Of a stretch of 64,000 bases of DNA, positions 32,166 through 46,319 are shown one piece after another (positions within the stretch are counted from its first letter, which is position 1; every line of letters begins with the position of its first letter). The position numbers and the translations under genes are program-made. The DNA comes from Penium margaritaceum. Its lineage: Eukaryota; Streptophyta; Zygnematophyceae; Desmidiales; Peniaceae. The stretch covers positions 99,071 to 163,070 of the forward strand of contig SZWC01000081.1 of the NCBI GenBank assembly GCA_023375785.1, in the 5' to 3' direction. The notes under the pieces were generated by a model. It saw only the letters and a program-made list of their open reading frames with translations, was not told the origin of the DNA and made no database searches.

Positions 32166-35100
32166 TCTTGGTCTCCATGTATTCCAGGTCCACAATCTCC
32201 TTTACGACCACATCCTGTGCATAGTGGTACCCGATGTAGATTTTCTTGGTCCGTTGGAACATTACGTCATCCTCTGCCTTGTGCATGAAACGTTTTTCAA
32301 TCCGGACCACCGTTGCTTCCATCTAGGTTACTTTCACAACAAAAAGCAAGCTTCGTATCAATTATTTCTTCTTGTCTACTTCGGACAGAGCGATATACTC
32401 TGCTTCAACAATGGTGAGGGAGATACAGTTCTTCTTCCTACTTGTGCAAAAGTCTACATCATCATTAACGAGATATATGAAGCTCAAAGTGGACTTATTG
32501 TAATTAATTCTTTCTCCCTAGTCAGTATCGGTATAGCACACGAGGCATAACAGGTAAGATTCTTCTTGGCGTGCAAACTAGAGTCCCATGTATTGTGTAT
32601 TTTATAGATAGCACATCATGCTCTTCACGGCTTCCGAGTGTTTTTGTCGTGGATTAGCCACAAACAAGCTGACCTGACTCCCAACGTAGCAAATGTCAAG
32701 GCGTATTCCTACTATGGCATACATGAGCCTGCAAATACTAGACTTGTAGAGAACGTTCTCCATGTCATGTCATTCTACTTTTACTTTTATGTTGGAGCTC
32801 TTGGAAGAGGAGAGCTTGCACCCTATTGTCATGGATGAGCTGACAAGCCTACAATGGTACTTGTTGCTTCGTTGCGGTGGATAACTATCCTGAGGTAGAA
32901 CTCGACAGGACGCATGTCCTTCATCTTCAACCTGCTACTAAGATCTAACTTTAGCTTTCTGAACATCTTGATAGAGGACAAGTAGATGATTAAGTCATCA
33001 ACGTATATTGCAACCAGCATCAAGAATCTCCCATCCTCCTCTACGTAGACGCTAGAGTTGTTTCGGTGGTATGTGAAGGTGAGATTACAAAATTTGTCTG
33101 GACATCCATCTGGTGGACCTCTAGATCTTTGGTAGCAGTGATTTCAAACATGGATATCATGGAGGCAAAGGTGACAACATGTGTAGGGGACTCCTTGTAA
33201 GCAGAGCCTACATGCTTGGATAACTCCTTGTCAACTCTAGACTTGTACTTGTCAAAAGAATCATTGTGCTTGTTTTTTTTCTGGATGACCCACATTGATC
33301 CCACCATGTAGGTGTTTGGAGATATTTCTACCAGAACCCATCAGCCGTTATCTTGAATGGATGTGAGTTCTTTATGTACTACCTTCTCCCACTTGGTTGT
33401 ATTTGGCATGTTCATTGCTTCTTCTAGTCACAAGCTCTCCCTCAGCTAAGTAAGTCTAGGTGATTCCTATCCATTCAACAATCTCACCATCATACGTTGG
33501 TAGAGGTTTTTCCTAGCGTTTACTGTGCGGACGTGTGGCTAGGGGTGCCTCGAGACTTAGCTTCTTGTGTTGGTCTTGTTTTGATTATTCTTGCAAATTT
33601 ATGATCCATTATTTATGGAACAGTGACTAGCCTTAGAGTTACACGGAGAGGCCTTGGACGACTCAGATGCAGTGTCGGATTCTGTCTCTGCGTCAATGAG
33701 TACAACCACTCTTCTTGCAACACAATCATCCTGCTTCACTGGTACCATCTACGGATTCTCAGGTGCTTGATCACCTGATTTGAGTAACAAAATCCACTAT
33801 CACAATTTCGGAGCATGGACAAGATCCAGGAGCTCTCCTCTACCAAGTGTCCTTTCATTGAAGCGGAATTCTTGAATCTTGACAAGCGTTCTAGCTCCTT
33901 GGTCCCATATCCTTTATGCCTTGCATGTAGTGTTGCAACCAATCATTTCAATCTTGCAAGCGCATGCATCTAGCTTGCCAGTTTCCTCTCTTGCTTGGAC
34001 CTTTTAAACAAGCAGTATAGCCAAAGACCAGTGTTGTCCTGGGATTCCAAGGTGATCCTATCACCGCGGCCGCGGAACCGCGATCCACATTAATGTGGCA
34101 TCGATGTGGATCGAGTTCGCGTTCGGCTTGTGTGCAATCCTCTGGGAAATCCCCCCCACCCCCCCTCCCCGCCACCCTCCCTTTGCAACCTTGACCACCG
34201 ACCATGTTTGACACGGCGAGTCATTGAGCGCCGCTTCCGGAAAATTGGGATGCCCCCCCTCCAATTCCCAACCAAGCCCTGTCAGTTCGGATACCAGAGT
34301 AGAGGGGATTTGCGTACTTAAGAAAATGTTTCACTTCTTGTAACTCCAAACCTAGACGTTTCACAGGTGGAACCTACAATCCACAAATCAAACTAGAAAT
34401 CAGAAATCATCAATTCTCAAACTTCAAACGTCGAAGTTCAAATCTGGGCAATCGATGTCCAAGTCGGAACATCAAAAGTTGAACTTCTGGCATCAAAGTT
34501 CAACTCAGTTTCGAATTCCAATTCGGAACTTCTAAAGTCCAGCTTCTAACATTGAACATTGTGAAAAGGGAACTCCGCAATCGTTTTTTTCATCAAAGTT
34601 TGATCCTCAAAATTGGACTAGCGAAGTGTTGTTTTTTCAATCCAGCCTCAAGATTCCTTGCGCATCACTTTGATAACCAAAACACAATCCGCAAATCAAA
34701 ACAGTTTTTGCACTTTTACTTGCCAGTTGGAAAGTAAAATTGCAAAGATATGCAACATAGGAAGCATTTTACGCTGGATAGGTAGCATTCCACGCTTTTT
34801 CTGACGCATGGAATGCTGCCATCGTGAGTCAGCACGGATAACCACGCGAGGATGAGGAAATTCGTGTGACAACGGAGTCGACCGGCAATTGCATCCGGAA
34901 ACAAAAGACATTCAGTGTGTATTTGGCGCGTAGGACTAGCAATAAAAATGCACAGTGTACCACAGTAAGGCCCGATGTTCCGAGGTGGCCGATGGAGGAG
35001 GGTTATCACGTTGATGTGCCAAGGTGGACATCGATGTGCCGGGGTTTGGGGTGGCCAGGTCAACAATTCCAAAGACCCTAAAGTATGAGGTATTGGACTT

Positions 35101-36730
35101 CTTCCCTAACCAACCGCCTGTGGCATCCTGAGCCACTTCTCTTACTGCTTCTTGCCACGTCTACCAAGTGTAGCTGCAAGAGTGAGGTTCACAAGATAGG
35201 AAGAAGTTCTGACAACTTCTGCCCAAAAGTGAAATGGGAGTTTGACGTCGAAGAGCATGCTTCATGTCATGGTGAGGATAGCCTGGTTCATTCAGTCGGC
35301 AATGCCATTGCTGTAAGGAGTATTAGACGTGGTTGTCTGGTGGTTGATGTGGTGTTGGCACAACCAACCTTTGCATTCCTGGTACTCACCATCGTTGTCT
35401 GTGTACAATGCATTGACTTTCTTGCTAATCTGTGACTCTAGCATGGCAAAAATTCCTTATTTCTCCTTGACCTCTCCCTCTATCTTAAGGAAGTACATCC
35501 ACATCTTATGAATGTGGTCATATATAAACGTTATAGTGAAAAAATTGGTGCCACTATTTTAAGGAGTGAAATATTTTGTATACGTCATAGTGAATTAGGT
35601 CCAAGATTGTTGCCGCACGTTACTGATTATGCTCAAAGGAATTTCTCTTTGCCTTGCCTTAGAAACATGGCTCACATAGCTTCTTCCATTGTTGCTTACC
35701 CTTATTCTTACACCCCTCCATTCCATGAACCACTTTGTGCTCCTACATAGTTTGCAGCATGCTATGAGCCACAACTCCAAAGTGCTTGTGCTAGAACTTA
35801 GCATTAGTATCTTTGGTAGAGTTGGCGGTCATGGTGTCGCCATGTCGTGCAGTGTCAGGCTTTGGAAGCTTGGACTATTCAACAGTGGTATATCCCACAG
35901 ATGGGATGTCAATGGGCTTGGTCTAGAACACATATAGCGCCGACTCTTGGGACCTGTGCAATGAGCTTCTCCTTGGCAAAGGCGATAATTATGCCCTCAT
36001 TTTTAACAATCAAAGCCTCTTCCTATGTGAATACGACCGTCTTATCATGGTCCGTGATATTGGACAAAGATATGATATTTTGTAAAAGGCAACATGTAGA
36101 TGATGTTCTCCAAATTCAAGTCTTTTTTAGTATCGTTCACATTCATGCTGATCAACTTGTCTCCTTTGCCTTGTTCATGGACAAAGATATTGTTGGCATA
36201 CCCGAAACAACATTTCGTGTCCCCAGTGGAGATGAATCCATCTTTCTCCATGTGAAAATAGTAGTTTCTGCCAAATTCAAGCCCGTAGACTCCATACTAA
36301 AACTATGCCCCTCCATTGGTTGTAGGTACGCTCTTAGCCATGTTCCTCGTCAGTTCTCTCTTATCCTTTACTATGACCATGTTGTTTCCACCAATACCTC
36401 TGTCTTCATTCTTGGAGGTCCTATACTCCGATATCAAATATTCAGGCTTGCCAAAGTTTTGGCACTTCCTAGGTCATTTTGAGCCTTTTCCACCGCCACC
36501 ATTGCCTTTTCCTCCACAGCTATTGCTTGTGTTTCCACTCTAACCAAAAGAGGAGTTATTGCCATTCTAACCATCCTACTGTACAGCATAGGCAAAAATG
36601 TTAGCCTGAGTATCATTGCGACTCATGGCCTCACTGTGGAGATACTCACACACAACCTCATACATCAAGTCCTTCCCCTTTCAACTATAGAAGACCTTGA
36701 TTAGAGGATCCCAGGATTCAGGTTGGGTAG
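32166..36730 (-). pseudogene. A3 gag-pol remnant
   Basis: Recognisable minus-strand pieces: Gag near the knuckle at 36430-36620; protease/pre-integrase at 36045-36251 (FGYANNIFVHEQG); integrase core around 35200-35440; the block LGKKSNTSYFRVFG at about 35040-35130, split by the hAT insertion and resuming with VFGYTACL; RT at 33041-33307 (HQMDVQTNF) and 32829-33023 (VAIYVDDLI); RNase H at 32166-32330 (YIGYHYAQD). Frameshifts and deletions throughout. The column that is TAA in A2 and TAG in A1 and A5 is CAC here, one base from a Gln codon. Confidence 0.8.
34029..35068. mobile_element. hAT-like non-autonomous element, about 1 kb
   Basis: Interrupts A3 integrase between two copies of CCAAAGAC (34021-34028 and 35069-35076). 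Ends are gap-free inverted repeats, CAGTGTTGTCCTGG against AATTGTTGACCTGG, with 10 of 14 bases shared. Subterminal ATCGATGTG motifs occur near both ends (34100 and 35030). The interior has many short CAAAGTTCAA-type repeats (34420-34560) and no transposase-like frame. The 8-bp duplication and CAGTG terminus fit hAT. Confidence 0.72.
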
Positions 36731-36739
36731 CATTTTATC

Positions 36740-37426
36740 TAAGAGGAGATACCATCCTTAGAATGAAGGTTCTACACTGAGAATTTTTTAGGATCCACTT
36801 CCTTGTACTATGTCCGTTCTAACTGGTCACTTTTCCGTGAGGAGCTCACTCCTGGGGCTTATACCAACTAATGTTTCTTTAGTGTCTGGCACTAGAAGAC
36901 AGCTCTATTAGGAGTTTCAAAGGTAAGAACATGAATGAACCACAGGCGAGTAACAGGTACGTAGAGCTCTTGAGCCAACCTCTAGCTTAGGCACAAAGTG
37001 ACTCCTTGGTAGAGCTACTTTGGGGAGAATCTGGATTGTATCATCCCTTTTCCCTACATGGTGCAATCTGTGACCGCCTAGTGGTACCAAACATCAGGAA
37101 GGACCTTTGAGTATTATGAGACATCTCTCAGAAGCTTAGTGTCCTCCTTTTTTTCACAGAGAAAGTTTACTACAAAAGGGTTCGACCTAGTGACCTCTTT
37201 CTCCAGAGACAAACTATGGAATATTTAAGCCACAAGGAGTTTTCCTAGCCAGTGTTTGTATGCTATATTCTATGGTTTCAGGAAACATTATCCAAAGGAG
37301 TAGTGCATGCCTTGTGTATCAGGATGGAACATAGAAGCCTTACTCCAGGGGAGCAGTAGATGCCTAGTCCGTCGTGTGCCTCTTCAAACTTCAACTATGG
37401 ACAAGGGACATATCACATGAACAATA
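36740..37426 (-). repeat. A3 5' LTR
   Basis: On the minus strand it begins TATTGTTCATGTGATATG at 37426 (TG mutated to TA) and runs through A' landmarks to about 36740. Confidence 0.75.
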
Positions 37427-39708
37427 TCATGATGAGTTCCCATCATGGAATACATGAGGTTGTTAACACGAGAATGAGGAAAAATGTTCTCCATCTCATC
37501 TCATTTTGCTTCTGTGCACGAGCTCTTAGAAGAGGACAGTTTGGAGTCTGTTATTATGGATGTACTGGTAGGCTTAAGGTCCAACCATGTAATATTGCTT
37601 CAAGACCTCCATGATGTACTTGGTTGGTACAGCTTGATGGTACATACTTTATTTTACCAATGGATGGCTATTCTAAGGTAGATTTCATAAGGACCTATCT
37701 CCTTCATCTTGAACCTGCTTCAGAGATTTAACTCTAGCTCGATCAAGTGCTACATAGATGACGAGAAAATGATCAGATTGTTCATATATAGTGTAGCTAG
37801 AATAAAGTCTCACACACCCACGGACATATGGATGCAAGGATTGTTTTTGTAGTGCATGAATATATGCCAAACCATGAGCTATCCATCTCCTTATACCATA
37901 CCCTTAGGGCTTGTTTGAGCCTAGAAAACACTTTCACGAGTTTCTAAGCATTGTTTTTTCAGACTTGGCTCCCTTAGGCATCTCTATCAGGACCTCTTTG
38001 TTTAAATTTTCATAGAGGAAACATCTATTGAAATACATCAGGTGGACCTCCAGGTCTTCAGGAACAGCGATACCCAACATGGTTCTAATGGAGACAAAGG
38101 TGAGAACAATACAAAGTTCTCCTCTTATTCTAAGGTTGAAGTCTAGGAAAATCCCTTTGCAATATCTCTCTTCTTATACTTGTGAATAGTTCCACCTTAC
38201 TTGAAGTTGTTCTAGTGTATCCATTTTGATCCCACCATGTGGATATTTGGAGGCTTGTGCACCAAAATCCAAATTCCGTTCTCTTTAAAAGATGAAAGTT
38301 TGCCATCCACTGTCTCTTTCTTGGCCACATCTTTCATGTTCACTGCCTCCGCTACGGTTATAGGCTCCCTCTGAGGCAAGCATGACCAGCTGAGTCTTGT
38401 CCATGCAGCACTCGTAGCATCGTACTTTGGCAAAGGTTTCTTTTGGCGCGTACTGCTCTAGAGTGTAGCTCGTGGTGTCCAAAGCTTAGCTACTTCTAAT
38501 GCTTGTATTTGGATCATGCTTGTAATGCTGATAATGCTGTCTTCAAGAAAGAGCCACTCACAGTTACATTCTAAGGTCTTGGACGACTCAGACTTTGTGT
38601 CAAAGTCCGTCACTAAGTCAGCGTGCACAACCACTTTGCCTATACCACCATCATCCTCATTCAAAGGTATAATCTACCAGTTCTCAAGTGCTTTATCACC
38701 TCATTCAAGTAATATAACTCACTCTCCTGATTCAGGAGCGTGAATAGGATCCAATAGCTTTCCCTTGCCAAGTCCCCTCTTATTAAATTAACATCTCATC
38801 TCTTGATGAGCTTTCCAACAGCTTGGTTCCACTACATGTATGCCTTGTGTATAGCACCGTAGCAGACACTTGCACATTTTGGAGTGCATGCATCTAGCTT
38901 ACCATTTTCTTCTCCTCCTTGGACCTTTGCCTAGTGCAGCCAAATATATTTAGGTATAAAGTATCTCATTTTCCCTCCGACCAAGCCTCTTGAGACATCC
39001 TCATTATTTTGTTTTTTCTGCTTTTTGCCACGTCCACCAAGTATAGCTATTAGAGTCCGGTTCACTAGGTCACAAGTAGTTCTTGAAGGTTCAGTCCAAA
39101 GGCAAGGTGCAAGTTTGATATCACAGAATAAAGTTTGTATCATGCCAATGATGGTCTAGTCCTTTCACTTGGTAATGCCATTACTCCATGGAATACAAGG
39201 TGTGGTAGTCTTATAATTGATGCAGTGTTGGTTCAACCAGCCTTTACAGGTCTCGTACTCACCACGATTGTCTGTACACATCTTGATAGTTTTGCTCCTT
39301 TACTGCTCTACCATGGTGACAAATGCTTGCAACTTCTCTTTGACCTGTCCTTTTTTCTTCAAGAAGTAGATCTACATCTTGCAACTGTAGTCATCAATAG
39401 AGATAAAAAAGTACTTGCTCCTACCATTTCAGGGTGTGCAAAATGAGCCTCACACATAAGAGTGGGTTAGTTCCAGTATTCTTGCTGTATGTCATCCATT
39501 ACATTCAAAGGATTTTTACACCTTATCTTAGAGGCATGGCTCATAGAGCTTCTTGCACTAAGAGTTTTCCTTAGCCTTGCATCTCTTCATCCCATGAACT
39601 TCTTTCAACTACTGTATATCTTATAGTTTGCTGCCAGCAACATGCCTAAAGTCCATGTACTACAGCTCAACATCAATGTCTCTGGTAGAGTTCCATCCTC
39701 GTGGTTAC

Positions 39709-40464
39709 AGTCTAGATATCATATGTCTCTTGTCCATAGTTGTAGTTTGTACTATCAAAGGATAGACTAGGCATACACTACCTCCTTGGAGTAAGTCCCT
39801 TAAGTCTGATCGAGATAGATAATGCATGCACTACTCCTTTTGAGCAATTCCCTTTAGTATACAGTAGATAATATAGCCACAACACCTTGGATAACTCCTT
39901 GTAGCTTAGACTTTCGATAATTAGTCTTTGAAATGAGAGGTTATCGGGTCAAATCTTCTAATGATAATATTTTTTTACGAATGAAAGAGGGACATGAAGC
40001 TTCTTATAGAGACATCTCAGAAAACGTCAAGATTTGTTTTCATAGTTTGTGGCACTAGGAGGTCACGGAGAGTGCCATGAAGAGAGGGGGATGATACAAT
40101 CCAGTTTTCCGCCAAAGTGGCTCATCTAAGGAGCCAACGTGCACCTAGGTTAGAGGCTGGCTCTAGGAATACCGATACCTATTAGTTGCCAGTGGTTCAT
40201 TACAATTCTTATCTTTGAGACTCTTGACAGAGTTGTCCACCAGAAGTAAATGCTAAAGAAACATTGGTTGGTCTAAGCGCTATGAGTAAGCTCATTGCAC
40301 AAAAGTGACTAAGTGACAAGGAAATAGTGGAAGGTAGTGATTCTGATGAACTTCTCAGTATGGAACCATAATAGTGAGATCTCCTCCTACTTAAAATACT
40401 AGGAGCGACACAATGCCATTTTGTCGGCCTTGTTTTCTAGTTTGTTGCCTTAGGCTTGTTGACA
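39709..40464 (+). repeat. A5 5' LTR
   Basis: A' LTR with eroded start and end GTTGACA. Contains the B-box-like GGTCAAATCTTC near 39955. Confidence 0.75.
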
Positions 40465-40850
40465 AAGGATTATGGGACCGCACTGACTAGTTAAGAGGCA
40501 CGCTTCCAAGTGCTCTCTTATCCTCTCTATTTTCAATGTTTATCACCTTCGTCAGCTCTATTTGCTCCTTTTACTCCATCAGCTCCAAGAGCACTTACTG
40601 GCACTTAAGAAACATGGGCCAAGGATAAGCTCTGCTTTTGAAGGTGTGACACTTGGACCCTAACCAAGACAAGCTCAACCTATAAAGGCACAACCTTCAA
40701 CTTTCTGGAGTGAATTCTTCTTTGTTTTTAGGTGATCAATGATAGAGGGGGTAAGGAACAGGTATATACCTTCCAAATTGGTAACAGGTAACAGCTTATA
40801 TCAACCTATATCAGCCTTAACAAAGCAGAGGACTAGAGTAGTCCAATAGC
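40465..40850 (+). other. A5 primer site and leader
   Basis: AAGGATTATGGGACCGC at 40465 is the A-type primer site with three changes. The leader keeps ATCAGCTC-type motifs (40550-40590) and shares CTTCCAAG with A8. Confidence 0.6.
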
Positions 40851-41030
40851 AGGATGATGATGTATACGACGCTCACTATTGAGCAGGTGAGTTGTGGCAT
40901 GACAAAGTTCATAGAATAAGGTTTTCCCTTCTAGAAATGGTCGCAAAAGACTATCATAAGAGTACAGGGCTACATGGAGATGCTCATTGGAGAATAAATT
41001 GAACCACCAAAGGAAAATCTTATTGGATCT

Positions 41031-41761
41031 GGAGGAGAGAGGGAGTCTTGGAGCAGCGAGCATGTGGGACTGAAAGGGCATCAGTTGTGCTGAAGAATGG
41101 TTGTTAAATCACTCAAAATGATGGAGTACATATAGAGCTAGAGCTTGGGAAAGTCAGCCCTCTCACAAGCTACACCACTTAGCCATGGAGGCTAAGGCTC
41201 ACACACTAGAGTCCACAATCTCACACAAGAGAGAAAATCAGCCCAACAATCAGGCTGACCAGTCACACACGACCTACAGAGCTAGAGAATGCTCTCATGG
41301 CACACTCCTAGTGGTCACATCATCCACAAACCCATGGAGAATTGCCATGTGTCCATGGCTAGCACACAAGGATCTCACCTCACCTAAAAAGTAAGGTGAG
41401 GTACCTTTATCCTAGTCAGCACACTCTCACAAGGCAATCCTAAGACCAAGGACCTTTTTGGATATTTCTCCCATCACAGGTCTTGACCCTGGACCTCTTT
41501 CCCTTTTCTTTTCTCAGGCCAAGTCATGGAGCCATTGCCCATGGCCACCCAGACATCGGCGGTCCATGACCCCTGAAACTTCGAAAATTCATATCTCCCA
41601 ATCCGACCGTTGGATCGGCCTGAAACTTGGACTGTAGATAATTTGCCACCTGATCTTTCCAATGATGACGACGGATCAACGATCGGAGCAGGCATCTGGA
41701 AGTTACCTGGAATCGTGCTCCTGTGGACCTGAAACAGAGCCGGACGGCTCCTTTCCCAACA
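41031..41761 (-). repeat. Solo C LTR in A5 gag
   Basis: 731 bp, flanked by aatct at 41026-41030 and 41762-41766. No internal sequence follows, so LTR-LTR recombination has removed the rest. Very similar to the C1 LTRs, so recent. Confidence 0.92.
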
Positions 41762-44700
41762 AATCTTGGCCATATAGAATAGGAGTGCCAAAAATGACAT
41801 GGTGCTGGTCATCCTTGTGACATCAGTACATGAGTCACAATATGTCCATCACCACGCCATCCCACATGCATGTAATGCTTATGACAATCTTGAACGTGTG
41901 TACGAATCAACAGCTCTTGCTAATCACCTCTTTATCCTTCAAAATCGATTGCGATGAGAGTAAACAAGGAAGAGTCAATTTTGGACTTCTTTCTACACTT
42001 GGAAGGTGTACTTCAAGCGATCTAGATTAACTTGAAAATTGATTCTAATATGTAGGCCATGATCCTCCTCATGGTTCTACTTAGAATCTTAGGTTCAGTG
42101 ATCACCTTCTTCGACGATTGGAAGGAGGGCGAGTTGACGCATGAGGTAGTGTCTATGTACATATGCAACAAGGCCATACGTTCTAGTGGTAATAAGGCCA
42201 ACATTTTAGCCTATGCTGCACAATATGATGGTCCTCATGGCAAAAACGCTTGTGGTCAAAGTGGCAATGGAAGTGGTGGCAATGGGAGAAAAGGCAATGG
42301 TGGCGGTAGAAAGTACTCAAAGCATCCTAGGAAGTGCCACAACTATGTCAAGCCTGGACACTAGACAGGGGAGTACAGGGCTCAAAACATGAAGGTTGAG
42401 GCATGGATGGCAAGAACAAGGTTACAAAAAAGGATAAGAAAGAACTAACCAACATGATGGCTGAGAGCGTGCCTACGACCAGGGGAGCATAATTTCTCAA
42501 GGGTAGAGCCTACGGACTCAACTCTAGCATGAACTACTGCTCTTCAAAAGAGAAGGATGCATTCATTTCGATTGGGAATACCAAATTTCACTTCAGGTTT
42601 GCCAACAATAGTCTTGTCCACGCACAAGGCGAGGAGGCCAATATTAGTATCAACGTGATTGATGCTAAACAAAAGTTGGAGAATGTCGTATATAATCTAT
42701 TTTTTTCAGAAAACCTCCCATCACTGCCCAAAATCATGAACCATGACATGAACGTCATTTCCACAAAGGAGGAGGTTGTGATTATCAAGAACAAGGACAC
42801 CAAGGTCTTGTATTCCAAGGAGAACCTGGTTGCACAGGTCAAAAGACTCAACAGACTCAATGTGCTATAGACTAATCCCCTTGAGAGCACAGATGAGGGA
42901 TATGTAGCCATTGAAGAGTTAAAATCTCCAAATTCTGATATCACACCACATGCCATTATCATGGTTGCCAACTTTACCGAGGACACTGATGGCGAGCTAT
43001 GGCACATGCACTTTGGGCATGTGGCTGACGGCACACAGAAAATCATGAAGTAGCACAAAGTGGCTCATGGAATGGAGGAGTACAAGACCAAGGATGAGGG
43101 AGAGTAAAAGAAGCTCTGTGAGCCATGCCTCAAAGGCAAGGCAAAGAGAAAGTCTATTAAGAAAATGGGCAACAAATCGTAGCAATCTTGGACTTGATTC
43201 AACCTGATGTGTGAAGATGATTTTGCACTCCCTAAAATACAAGTAGCAAGTATTTCTTGACTTTTATCGGTAAGCAGAGTCGTAAGTTATGGATCTTATT
43301 CCTCAAGGCTAAAGGAGAGGTCAAGGAAAATCCATAAGAGTCAATTATCATGGTAGAGTAGTAAACTAGTAAGAAAGCCAAGATGTTGGGTACAGATAAT
43401 AGTGGTGAGTTTTGAGGCAGGCAAAGGCTAGCTAAGCCAACACGGCATCAACCACCAGAAAACCACACCCTATATTCCCCTGAGAAATTGCACTATTGAG
43501 CAGATGATCTAGAAAATCCTCGACATGACATGAAACATGCACTTTGATGCCAAACAACCAACTTGCGTATAGCATGAAGGTACAAGAACTGCTTGCTGCC
43601 TTGTGAATGTCACTCTAGCAAGTGCATTTGGCAGACGCAACAAGAAGCAACAAGAGAATAAACTTAGGATGCTAGAGGAGGCTTCATTAGGAAAGAAACC
43701 AGATTTCTCAGACATAAGGGTCTTCGGCTACATTGCCTAGATAAATTTCCAAGCAAGAGAATGATGTGGTAATTTGGATATACACACTCACGATAAATAA
43801 TGGTCAGCTATCACATTATACACAAGGCATACAGGTCATAGGACCAAGCAGTTGGAAAGCTCATTAGGAGCTAAGATGTCAAGATTTATGAGAGGGAACT
43901 TGGCAAGGAAGAGCTGTTGAATCCTGTCCATACTCCTAAGTCAAGAGAGTAGATTGGGTCGCTAGTATCAGGTGATCAAACATTTGAGAACTGGTAGATT
44001 ATGCATGCGAGGGAAAGTGATGGTGTTAGAGGAAGAGTGGTTGTATAGGCTAACATAAGAACAAACTCTGATTCTGAGTTTGAGTTTTCCAAGGACTCTA
44101 AATCATATTCTGAGACTTGTGGCTCTTCCTTGAATAACGGATCATCAACACTACAAGCGTTATTGACACAAGAGCAATAAAAGAATCTAATCTTCGAGAA
44201 ACTAATAGCCATGCTCTAGCATGGTACGCGCCAAAAGAAACCTCTATAAAAAATACAATAATAAGAGTACTAAATGGGCTGGACTCAGCTGGTTGTGCTT
44301 GGCTCAAGGAGAATGTAGGCCGTAGTGGAGGCGATAAACATGATAGATGTGGCCAAGTGGAAGGAGGCAGTAGCTAGCAAACTTACATCCATTAAAGAGA
44401 ATGGAAAATTGACTTTGATTGACAGGATCCCAAACGTCAATGCAGTGGGGTCAACTTGGGTACTCAAGAAGAAGTTTCAGTAGGATGGTACTATAGACAA
44501 GTTGAAGGCAAGAGTTATGGCAAAGGGTTTTTCCTTGTGAGCAAGCTCAAACTACGAGGAAACCTTTGCGCCTATTGTCACATTTGCCTCCATCTTTTCT
44601 ATCCTAGGCATTGTTGTTGCCAAAAAAACATGGAGATCCACCACATGGATGTCAAGACAGGTTTTGTTCATGAGAAACTAGACAAAGTGGTACTCATTGA

Positions 44701-44804
44701 AGTGCTTGAGGGAGTCAAGGCTCTAGAGGGTAAAGTATGCAAATTAGTAAAAGTGATCTATGGAGTCGAATTGGAGCAAAGGTTATAGTACAAGGAGAAA
44801 GGAC

Positions 44805-46319
44805 TGGTATGATCTTTCTCCAAAGCTGACGTTTGGACAGGCACACGACAGACTAGGCATGCACTTTCTTATAGAGTAAGTCCCTTAAGTCTGGTCCAAA
44901 TAGCCAAGGCATACATTGTTCCTTTGGAGCAAGTTCCCTTGATCTAAACTGGATAGTAAAGCGTGCAACCACTGCCTAGGACAACTCCTTGTGGCTTAGA
45001 TATTCCACAGTTAGTCTTTGGAGTGAGAGGTTATGGGTCAAACTCCACACGGTGGCCAATTTTTCTTTGTGACCAAAAAAGGAGTTTGAAGATTTTATGA
45101 GACATCTCCGAACATCCCAAGGTCCTTCTTGGTGGCTAGCGCCACTTGGCGGTCATAGAAAGTGATACGTAGGTAGGGGGAATGATATAGTCTAGATTGC
45201 CCCTGAATAAGCTCCTCTAAGGTGTTGGATCTGGAGGGGAGGGATAGCCTTGGAGTACGAGCAAATGGGACAGAAAGGGCATCTGTTGTGGTGAAGAATG
45301 TTAGTTGAATCACTAAAAGTTATGTGCATACAGAGAAAGAGCTTGGAGTGCATACAAAGAAAGAGCTTGGACAAGTCAGCCCTATCACAAGCCACCACTT
45401 AGTCGTGGAGACTAAGGCTCACACACTACTATGGTCCATAATCTCAAACAAGGGAGGAAATCAGCCTAGCAATCAAGCTGGCCAATCGTAGAACCTAGAG
45501 AGCTAGAGAATACTCTCATTGCACACTCCTAATGGTCACATAACCCACAATTCCATGGAGAATTGCCATGTGTCCATGGCTAGCACACAAGGAGCTCACC
45601 TCACCTGAAAAGTAAGGAAAAGGTACCTTTTTCTTAGTCACCACACTCTGACAATGCAAGTCTAAGATCAAGGACCGTTTTGGATATTTTCCCCATCAGG
45701 TCTTGACCCTGGACCACTTACCGTTCTATTTTCACAGGCTAAGGCATGGAGCCGTTGCCCATGATGACTCAGACACCGGCAGTCGATTACCCTGGAAACG
45801 TCAAAAATTCATCTCCTAAATCGAACATTGGATTGGCCTAAAACTTTCACTGTATACATTTTGCCACCTGACCTTTTCAACTGTGAAGTCCGATCAACAA
45901 TCAGAGTAGGCATCTGGTATTTTGTTAGAACTTGCTCTTGTGGACCTAAAATTTAGCCGGATGGCTCCTTTCTGAATGCAAGGAGCTAGAACACGCTTAG
46001 GATAGAGGTTGGCTATTGGACTATAAGTTTCTTTCAGTTGCTTGTGGTTCATCAGAGTTCTTACCTTTGAGACTCCTAACAGAGTTGTCCAGCAAAGGCA
46101 GACACTAAAGAAGAATTGGTTGGTGCCAGGAGCTAGCTCCTCGAACAAGACTGTCCAGGTGCTAAGGACACAGTGCAAGGATGTGATTCCTATAAACGTT
46201 TCAAAATGGAACATTGCCTTTGACGGTTATATCTCCACATAATTGAAATACTTGGAGCAAATGGCAAGTGCTATTGTGTCCGCCTTGTTTTCTAGTCCAT
46301 TGCCTCTGGCCGGTTGACA
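44805..46319 (+). repeat. Solo A' LTR in A5 RT, itself interrupted
   Basis: The A' LTR start (near 44805) and end (GGTTGACA, 46319) flank a nested C LTR (45223-45978). A5 RT resumes at 46320. The tRNA-like block is at about 44990-45060, with an acceptor-like CCTTGTG...CACACGG pair. Confidence 0.75.
45223..45978 (-). repeat. Solo C LTR nested in an A' LTR
   Basis: Starts TGTTGGATCTGG at 45223. Flanks are taagg (45218-45222) and caagg (45979-45983), a five-base duplication with one change. The split A' text CTCCTCTAAGG / AGCTAGAAC rejoins as in other copies. Confidence 0.85.

Larger units (their letters stand above)
32166..37426 (-). mobile_element. Copia element A3, decayed, 3' end cut by C3
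   Basis: Minus strand: 5' LTR 36740-37426, then gag, protease, integrase, RT and RNase H remnants down to 32166, where the C3 LTR cuts it. A hAT-like element interrupts its integrase at 34029-35068. The 3' LTR is not visible. Confidence 0.75.

Noticed and set aside
32023-32550. 175-codon plus-strand open frame
   Set aside because: It spans the CT microsatellite, the C3 LTR end and antisense RNase H of A3; a chance frame.
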